Assembly (NCBI GenBank): GCA_031266235.1
Contig: JAISBJ010000049.1
Coordinates: 1 to 18,876, forward strand
From: Puniceicoccales bacterium
GTDB taxonomy: Bacteria > Verrucomicrobiota > Verrucomicrobiia > Opitutales > LL51
Length of the DNA: 18,876 nucleotides
Direction of reading: 5' to 3'
Below the pieces are notes generated by a model, which saw only the letters and a program-made list of their open reading frames with translations, was not told the origin of the DNA and made no database searches. The position numbers were made by a program, and so were the translations under genes. This document shows, piece after piece, positions 14,168 to 18,876 of this stretch (position 1 is its first letter; each line of letters starts with the position of its first letter).

Positions 14168-14398
14168 AAATTTGTTTTCGTCTTCGAACATTCAATTTTT
14201 ATTGGCTTGTCAAGAATATTTTTTCAGAAAAGCGATTTTTTTTTGAACATTTCGAAAATAATGGCGTCTCAAATTCCAGCGATTCGAGATCCGCCAATGA
14301 AAATTTGTTTTCGTTTTCCAGTTTTCTCGGGTTGTGGGAAATATTTTTGGAAAAAACGATTTTTTTTTGAACATTTTGGAAATGGCTGCGTCTCAAAT
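14143..14398 (+). repeat. two tandem ~125-130 bp units starting in the nrdG tail
   Basis: Unit A is 14143-14274 and unit B is 14276-14398 (offset 133 at the left end, 124 at the right). Both keep a QRFEIRQ-stop coding tail, with only silent changes (CAA/CAG, TTT/TTC, CGT/CGC), then TGAAAATTTGTTTTCGT, a CGATTTTTTTTTGAACATTT block and GCGTCTCAAAT. Each unit is bounded by ATT(T/C)GAGA at the left (14149, 14282) and the inverse TCTCAAAT at the right (14267, 14391). This accounts for most of the 334-base stretch without a gene between 14168 and 14501; the rest is a promoter and hairpin. Confidence 0.82.
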
Positions 14399-14427
14399 AT
14401 GACAGTAAAATGTATTCCTTTTATAAC
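14399..14427 (+). promoter_or_regulatory. putative sigma70 promoter for the YhaM-like gene
   Basis: ATGACA (14399-14404), 17 bases, then TATAAC (14422-14427): five of six matches in each hexamer and optimal spacing, the best promoter match I see in the window. The predicted start is near 14433-14435, at the foot of the following hairpin. Confidence 0.6.
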
Positions 14428-14434
14428 CTTGAAG

Positions 14435-14463
14435 AGCGTCGCGAAAATCGTGGCGCTTTTTTT
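14435..14463 (+). terminator. terminator-like hairpin with T run, 40 bases before the YhaM-like gene
   Basis: A 10-bp stem (AGCGTCGCGA at 14435-14444 with TCGTGGCGCT at 14448-14457, two G-T wobbles) closes an AAA loop and runs into a T tract to 14463. By form it is an intrinsic terminator for transcripts from rpiB/nrdG. But a promoter placed to start at its foot suggests it may instead cap the 5' end of the next message. Confidence 0.75.
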
Positions 14464-14501
14464 GTTTACCTCAACCGTTTTTTCCCTTACTTCTCCCCAA
14501 T

Positions 14502-15488
14502 ATGGACAAATTTTCGACGACGGCGGAGTTAAAAGCGATCCCCGACGGCCAGACGGTTGTTTTCAAAGCCGTCTGCGTCATCCGACAAATCGAGCGCCGC
14601 AGCGCTAAAAATGGATCGGAATTCCTGAAAATCGAGGTGGGCGATCGCGCGTCCTCCTTCTGGTTCACGTGCTTCGCGAACTCCTCCGTTTACAATTTTT
14701 TTCAAGCGGCCAACGTGGACGACGTCATCTTCCTCGAGGGCATGAGCCGGCATTACCAGGGGAGTTTCAGCCCCGATATCCTTTCCGCGCGGAAGCTGAG
14801 CGCCGCCGAAATTCAGGCGGGGAACTGGCGTTCGCAGTTGGAGCAGCGGTCGCAAGAGGACCCCGCGGAGCTCGAGCGCGAATTGCGGACGTACATGGAA
14901 ATGATTGGAAATCCGCAGCTGCGCGATACGGTCAAGGGCGTGATCGAGGAACTCGGCGGGCGATTTTTGAGGAGTGTCGCGGCGAAATCCATGCACCACG
15001 CCTACAAATCGGGCCTGCTCGAGCACACCGTCCACGTGACCCGCTCCGGCATCAAACTTTTACAAATTTACACCGACATCCCCCGCGACCTTGCGATTGC
15101 CGGGATGCTGCTGCACGACGTGGGCAAAGTGGAGGAGTACGAGGGGGATCTCGCCGTTGTGCGCACGAAGTCGGGGATATTGCAGGGGCACATTATTTTG
15201 GGCTACCGGCTGGTGCGTCGGGCTGGGCTTCGGAACGAGTTGGATCCGGTGCTGTTGGAGCGGCTGGAGCACATTATTTTGAGCCATCAGGGGCAATTGG
15301 AATTTGGGGCGGTGGTATTGCCGGCGACGCCGGAGGCGATTTTTGTGGCGCTGGTGGACAATTTGGATGCGAAGATGGGGATGGTTTCGCAGTTGCTGCT
15401 ATCGACGCCCGCGACGCAGCTATTTTCCGAGCGTTTTCCCGGCCTGGAGACGCAGATGCTCGTCGAAAAATTATCCGAATATCCTTAA
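14502..15488 (+). CDS. YhaM-like 3'-5' exoribonuclease (OB fold plus HD domain)
   Basis: 328-aa cytoplasmic protein with the two-domain plan of Bacillus YhaM (~314 aa). An N-terminal OB-fold spans about residues 10-110 (VVFKAVCVIRQIERRSAKNGSEFLKIEVGD), and a metal-dependent HD domain covers about 160-300. HD residues: MHHAYKSGLLEHTVHV (His165/166 and following), LLHDVGK (His205-Asp206), GHIILGYRLV, HIILSHQG and ALVDNLDAKM. YhaM enzymes shorten RNA or single-stranded DNA from the 3' end using Mn2+/Co2+; the activity here is inferred. No Shine-Dalgarno is visible before the ATG at 14502. It has its own promoter and a hairpin immediately upstream, and is followed after 167 bases by the 573-aa gene. 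Confidence 0.85.
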   Translation: MDKFSTTAELKAIPDGQTVVFKAVCVIRQIERRSAKNGSEFLKIEVGDRASSFWFTCFANSSVYNFFQAANVDDVIFLEGMSRHYQGSFSPDILSARKLSAAEIQAGNWRSQLEQRSQEDPAELERELRTYMEMIGNPQLRDTVKGVIEELGGRFLRSVAAKSMHHAYKSGLLEHTVHVTRSGIKLLQIYTDIPRDLAIAGMLLHDVGKVEEYEGDLAVVRTKSGILQGHIILGYRLVRRAGLRNELDPVLLERLEHIILSHQGQLEFGAVVLPATPEAIFVALVDNLDAKMGMVSQLLLSTPATQLFSERFPGLETQMLVEKLSEYP

Positions 15489-15655
15489 AAATTGAGTTGC
15501 CAAAAGTAATTTTATTGTTAATTTGACCGTCGAAATCCGAAAAAACGTGTCCACTGGGGCAGAACGGTTAATAAATGTGCGAAAAAGATTGAATGGAGTG
15601 AAATTTTGGGCTTATTGGGACGGTCCGGTGGAGATGGTGGAGAGGTTGAATTGAG

Positions 15656-17377
15656 ATGAATGCGAGTGAAGAAATTTTGGAGGAAAACGGCGAAGGGGAG
15701 TTGATTGCAGAGCAGCCCGGGGAAAAGGCTTCTCTGATCGGCGACGAGCGGGCGGTTCCGGACACGACTCTTTTGGAGGATTTGAAGGGTTTGGCGACGT
15801 TGACTTTTGGCACGCGTTGGAGCGGTGAGGAATCGAGGCCGCATTTTTTCGATCGTCCGCGGAATCCCCAGAATCGCCGTCCCATGGGCAGTCGCAGCGA
15901 TGATTCTCGCCGCAGCTATCGCCCGCCACAACCCCACGAACGCACGCCCGATGGCCACAGAAAAGAGGAACGGACGTTCAGGGAGGAGCGGCCCTTTCGC
16001 GAGAATCGTGGCCCGCGTTTCGACGACCGCCACCGCGAGAGAGCCCCGCTGCCGCCCTTCGAAGTGCGCTTTTATCAGGAGGATCGCTCCTTCGATCTGC
16101 TCCTCGATGAAATGCGAAAAAATTGCAAAACTTGCGAGCTTTTTACGGTAGCGCGATTAATTTTACAAAAACCGGAGCGATTTGTAGCCGTTGTGCGCCG
16201 GCGGCCGGATCGGGAAGGGGTGATTGCGCCGCTGTACCTCTCGCTTTTGGACGATTTGGTGTTTGAATCGGAGCAGGAGGCGATGGCGTACATTATTCAG
16301 CGGCACGTGGAGGAATTTTTCGACGTGGAGGAGCAGACCGTGGAGGCGCCGAAGGGGCGATTTACTTGCGTGCACCGCTGCGGCGTGACAAAAAAATTGC
16401 TTTCCGCGCCCAATTACCACCGCTACAGAGCGATCCTGCGCGAGCATTTCGACGGCGAGATCACGGCGATGCCCTTCGAACGATTTCTGACGAAAATCGA
16501 GACGACGAAGGAGGAGAGTGACATCCAAAATTGGCTGCAGCAGATGAGTCGGCGGATGATTTACACGCCCAAAGCGATCGACGAAACCGTGACCGACCTG
16601 GCGCCCATCGAGTCGCTGAGTGGGGTCAAAAATTACCTTTTGCAGCACTATCGGGACCGCATCATGCGCGAGGTAACGACGATCCGTGTGATGGGCACGG
16701 TCTGCGGGGAGATGCCTTCGCGGGCGATCGCGCGGGCGATTCAATTTTTCCTCCAGCGCCAGCGCCAATTTCCCTTTGACACGGCCAACAATTTGCGCCA
16801 CCGCTTTCGTCGGGCGGGCTTCGGGATTTACCGGAAGGGGAAGGAAAAAATTTTGTATGTTTGCGCGGTGAAACGCAGATTCCGCCGCGAGGGGGACGTC
16901 TTTGAGCCGACGATTCAGGCGCTGATGACGTTTTTGGAGCCGCTCGAAAAAATCACGCTGCAGGCCATAAAGAGGGATTACATCGAAGCCAACGGACTTT
17001 CGGAGCGGGAAATTTGGGACGGTTTGAACTGGTTGATCCGCGAGGGCTACGCCATCGACTACGAAAATGGCGCGTTGTTTTTGAACCCCCAGTTGGCGGC
17101 GCCCAAGGAGCTCGACGAGTCTGCGCCGAGCGCGGAGGAAATGCCTGGAGACGGCTCGGTCATTCGGCTTGGAGTGGTGGAGACGGCGATCGAAAAATTG
17201 TCGGACGGGACTCTGGCGATCGCTCCGGAGACGCAGTTGGCTATCCCCGAACCCCATTCGGCGGAATTTTTAGCGGCGGAAGGAGGCCACGCGGATATCG
17301 GCGAAGTGGAAACCGCGGCCGGAGATACGCCCGCCGATGGAGAAAAAAATATGCCGCAAAATGAAAAAAATGCTTGA
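15656..17377 (+). CDS. 573-aa protein of unknown function with Arg-rich disordered region
   Basis: I cannot assign this protein. Residues 1-60 are acidic; about 61-130 are very rich in Arg, Pro, Asp and His (for example RPRNPQNRRPMGSRSDDSRR), looking disordered and possibly RNA-binding. About 130-480 is a well-folded-looking region with conserved-type signatures: FTCVHRCGVTKKLLSAPNYHRY, EITAMPFERFLTKIETTKEE, IQNWLQQM, FLQRQRQFPFDTANNLRHRFRRAGFGIYRKGKEKILYVCAV and a C-terminal winged-helix-like stretch (ITLQAIKRDYIEANGLSEREIWDGLNWLIREGYAIDY). An acidic tail (481-573) ends MPQNEKNA. I have an impression of related uncharacterised proteins in Verrucomicrobia/Planctomycetes but cannot confirm it. 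A GGAGAGG lies ~10 bases before the ATG. The last 64 residues are duplicated downstream. Confidence 0.8.
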   Translation: MNASEEILEENGEGELIAEQPGEKASLIGDERAVPDTTLLEDLKGLATLTFGTRWSGEESRPHFFDRPRNPQNRRPMGSRSDDSRRSYRPPQPHERTPDGHRKEERTFREERPFRENRGPRFDDRHRERAPLPPFEVRFYQEDRSFDLLLDEMRKNCKTCELFTVARLILQKPERFVAVVRRRPDREGVIAPLYLSLLDDLVFESEQEAMAYIIQRHVEEFFDVEEQTVEAPKGRFTCVHRCGVTKKLLSAPNYHRYRAILREHFDGEITAMPFERFLTKIETTKEESDIQNWLQQMSRRMIYTPKAIDETVTDLAPIESLSGVKNYLLQHYRDRIMREVTTIRVMGTVCGEMPSRAIARAIQFFLQRQRQFPFDTANNLRHRFRRAGFGIYRKGKEKILYVCAVKRRFRREGDVFEPTIQALMTFLEPLEKITLQAIKRDYIEANGLSEREIWDGLNWLIREGYAIDYENGALFLNPQLAAPKELDESAPSAEEMPGDGSVIRLGVVETAIEKLSDGTLAIAPETQLAIPEPHSAEFLAAEGGHADIGEVETAAGDTPADGEKNMPQNEKNA

Positions 17378-17623
17378 CTAATATGTAAAGTCTGCTTGTC
17401 AATTTACAAGGCATATTTTGGCGTCGGCGATCGAAAAATTGTCGGACGGGACTCTGGCGATCGCTCCGGAGACGCAGTTGGCTATCCCCGAGCCCCATTC
17501 GGCGGAATTTTTGGCGGCGGAAGGAGGCCACGCGGATATCGGCGAAGTGGAAACCGCGGCCGGAGATATGCCCACCGATGGAGAAAAAAATATGCCGCAA
17601 AATGAAAAAAATGCTTGACTAAT
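17184..17623 (+). repeat. 199-bp direct repeat of the 573-aa gene's 3' end
   Basis: Copy 1 is 17184-17382 (codons ~510-573, the stop and 5 bases after) and copy 2 is 17425-17623, offset 241. Only four differences are seen (~98% identity): two silent (GAA/GAG, TTA/TTG) and two changing (Thr to Met, Ala to Thr). The 42-base spacer (17383-17424) contains TGTAAA and its inverse TTTACA (17384-17389, 17403-17408), a possible small hairpin. Confidence 0.95.
17418..17618 (+). pseudogene. orphan C-terminal fragment of the 573-aa protein
   Basis: The second copy of the 199-bp repeat is still an open frame of 66 codons from a TTG at 17418, encoding AIEKLSDGTLAIAPE through MPQNEKNA. It lacks the rest of the gene and has no visible ribosome site, so it is best read as a duplicated gene end. 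It ends 30 bases before the CysJ-like gene. Confidence 0.7.
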
Positions 17624-17648
17624 GCGTGGAATCCGCTAATCGGTTGGC

Positions 17649-18737
17649 ATGCGGGATACGTTGGCGCTGCAATTAGTGGAGAGGCGATTGCTGTCGGGGC
17701 CGGACAGTCCGAAGGAGGCTTTTTACCTCACATTTGAGCGGGTCCCCGCGGCGAAATTCGATTACCAGTGCGGGGATTCGGTCGCGTTTTGGCCGGAAAA
17801 TGAGGCGGACGACGTCGAGAAAATTTTGACACATTTTCAAATCGATCCAACCCAAAGTACGGCCGATGGCGACGTGCGGGAACTTTTTTTGAAGCGCCAT
17901 TGCGTGACGCATCTGGGGGAGCATTTTTGGGAGGCCGCGCGCGGGCGATTGGGCGGATCAGATCGGGAGCAATTTGACCGCTATCGCGCCGAAAATGCGC
18001 TGCAGACGGCGTCGCTGTGCGATGTGATCGACCTGTTCCCTTACATAAAATTTACGGCGGAGGAGCTGCTGCCGCTCCTCAAAAAAATGCAGCCGCGCCT
18101 GTATTCTATTGCTTCGATGGCGGCCGAACGGCTGGATTTGGCGGTGGTTGTGGTGCGCTATGGGCATTTCAGAGGGGGCGCGCGCTACGGCGTGGCTTCC
18201 CATTATTTGTGCCACCGGCTGCCGCTGCATTGGCCGATTCCGGCGTTCATCGCGCGGTCGAATTTTCGGTTGCCGGAGGACGCGTCGCGGGACGTCATTA
18301 TGGTCGGGCCGGGGACGGGGATCGCGCCCTTTCGGGCATTTTTACAAGAGCGGGCGGCGATGCGGGCGGCCGGAAAAACGGTCGGGCGAAATTGGCTATT
18401 TTTCGGAGAGCAGTACCGCGCGTCGAATTTTTACTACCGGGAGGAGCTCGAGCGCTGGCAATCTTCGGGCGACCTCGCGCGTCTGGATTTGGCGTTTTCG
18501 CGAGACCAGGACTACAAAATTTACGTCCAAGATCGGATGCGTGAGCGCGGCGGAGAGCTGTGGGATTGGCTAGCGCGCGGGGCGTATTTTTACATTTGCG
18601 GCGAGGCGGCCCACATGGCGAAGGACGTCGAGGGCGTGCTGTTGGACGCTATCCACCGCCACGGCGAAGTGGTCGATCCGGAAAATTTTTTGAAGCAACT
18701 GAAACGGGAAAATCGCTACCAGCGCGACGTTTACTGA
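17649..18737 (+). CDS. CysJ-like sulfite reductase flavoprotein subunit (FAD/NADPH domains only)
   Basis: 362-aa diflavin-reductase-type protein with the FAD-binding and NADP-binding modules of sulfite reductase alpha subunit. Landmarks: CGDSVAFWPEN near the N-terminus, FAD motif QPRLYSIAS, GVASHYL, NADP motif VMVGPGTGIAPFRAFLQER-type (IMVGPGTGIAPFRAFLQER), LFFGEQYRASNFYY, AFSRDQDYKIYVQDRM, AYFYICGEAAHMAKDV and the C-terminal RYQRDVY with a terminal Tyr. E. coli CysJ (~600 aa) has an N-terminal flavodoxin (FMN) domain that is missing here, so electrons must pass to a separate carrier or directly to a hemoprotein. No hemoprotein gene is in the window. The ATG at 17649 has no clear Shine-Dalgarno. 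An AT-only stem (18750-18759 with 18767-18776) follows. Confidence 0.88.
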   Translation: MRDTLALQLVERRLLSGPDSPKEAFYLTFERVPAAKFDYQCGDSVAFWPENEADDVEKILTHFQIDPTQSTADGDVRELFLKRHCVTHLGEHFWEAARGRLGGSDREQFDRYRAENALQTASLCDVIDLFPYIKFTAEELLPLLKKMQPRLYSIASMAAERLDLAVVVVRYGHFRGGARYGVASHYLCHRLPLHWPIPAFIARSNFRLPEDASRDVIMVGPGTGIAPFRAFLQERAAMRAAGKTVGRNWLFFGEQYRASNFYYREELERWQSSGDLARLDLAFSRDQDYKIYVQDRMRERGGELWDWLARGAYFYICGEAAHMAKDVEGVLLDAIHRHGEVVDPENFLKQLKRENRYQRDVY

Positions 18738-18797
18738 ATGTTGACGCGGAATAAAAAAAAGGAAAATTTTTTTATTGCAAAATTTCAAGAAAAATAC

Positions 18798-18832
18798 TTG
18801 ACAAAGGTGGAATATTTTTCAACGCTAGGAGG
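18798..18832 (+). promoter_or_regulatory. TTGACA box and strong Shine-Dalgarno before the last gene
   Basis: TTGACA (18798-18803) is followed 23 bases later by AGGAGG (18827-18832), which lies 7 bases before a GTG at 18840. The same 23-base distance from TTGACA to the ribosome site occurs before rpmI. No good -10 is seen at 16-18 bases spacing (AACGCT). Confidence 0.4.
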
Positions 18833-18839
18833 TGTGAGG

Positions 18840-18876
18840 GTGGGGCGACCAACGCGTTTAAATTTTCGGGCGAAGC
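18840..18876 (+). CDS. start of an unidentified protein (partial, runs off the window)
   Basis: A GTG at 18840 with AGGAGG seven bases upstream opens a frame of 12 codons to the window end, reading MGRPTRLNFRAK. This is too short to assign. The basic start would suit a DNA-binding protein but that is a guess. The start choice rests on the strong ribosome site. Confidence 0.55.
   Translation, partial: MGRPTRLNFRAK

Noticed and set aside
14199..14396. 65-codon minus-strand ORF in the nrdG-YhaM gap
   Set aside because: It is the reverse of the tandem repeat units, so its internal repetition comes from the DNA repeat; no ribosome site.
14669..15526. 285-codon + strand ORF overlapping the YhaM-like gene
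   Set aside because: Frame shadow of a gene with clear HD-domain motifs; Arg/Gly/Ala-rich translation without domain features.
16163..17257. 364-codon minus-strand ORF opposite the 573-aa gene
   Set aside because: Antisense to a strongly coding frame; Arg/His/Gln-rich composition typical of the antisense of GC-biased codons, and no initiation signals.
18750..18776. 10-bp hairpin after the CysJ-like gene
   Set aside because: The stem AATAAAAAAA/TTTTTTTATT is entirely A-T and no T run extends beyond it. Long A and T tracts are common in these gaps, so I do not call it a terminator.

Overview
The window is bacterial and reads as a Gram-negative genome. It encodes an outer-membrane beta-barrel protein, MCE/Mla-type lipid transport with an auxiliary lipoprotein, and type II/IV prepilin-like proteins. 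The protein set and its style (prepilin pairs of the GspG type, a long Rho, a CysJ-like protein without flavodoxin domain, and a 573-aa protein I cannot assign) suggest the PVC group, most likely Verrucomicrobiota (Opitutae-like). That placement is inference, at about 50%. Coding DNA is moderately GC-rich with many GCG/GCC and CGC codons, while gaps are full of A and T tracts. NrdG2 (activase of class III ribonucleotide reductase) points to anaerobic or facultative growth. No tRNA, rRNA, CRISPR or insertion sequence is visible.

Layout. 1-138 is the 3' end of an unidentified + strand gene with a proline-rich tail. 175-2671 is a minus-strand cluster: a beta-barrel protein, then two prepilin-like proteins. 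2808-5188 is a tightly overlapping + strand operon, mlaF-mlaD-auxiliary lipoprotein, with no permease gene beside it. Enolase (5295-6614), an ABC-2 type permease (6742-7503, preceded by a possible 12-codon leader ORF) and a 702-aa Rho factor (7744-9852) follow. rsmA/ksgA (minus, to 10761) lies back to back with rpmI-rplT (10917-11538). A divergent TsaB-like gene (minus, 11652-12260) faces away from an operon of LMW phosphatase (YwlE-like), rpiB and nrdG2 (12414-14167). Then come a YhaM-like OB-fold/HD protein (14502-15488), the unassigned 573-aa protein (15656-17377), a CysJ-like FAD/NADPH reductase (17649-18737) and the first 12 codons of another gene (18840 on).

How the genes fit together. 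Most are housekeeping: glycolysis (eno), pentose phosphate (rpiB), ribosome parts and maturation (rpmI, rplT, rsmA), tRNA modification (TsaB), transcription termination (rho) and RNA decay (YhaM-like). Envelope functions take up the left third.

The main unexpected signal is repeated local duplication of gene ends. Four places have a second, partly decayed copy of DNA from the end of the neighbouring gene: 5035/5201, 13297/13424, 14143/14276 and 17184/17425. In three the copied segment includes the stop codon; at 5035/5201 it lies just inside the gene. The rho N-terminal region also carries an in-frame 129-bp tandem duplication. Ages differ: one pair is 98% identical, others are heavily diverged, with mostly synonymous changes in the copied coding tails. 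A second signal is a good sigma70-type promoter (14399-14427) whose predicted start falls at the foot of a terminator-like hairpin, 40 bases before the YhaM-like gene.
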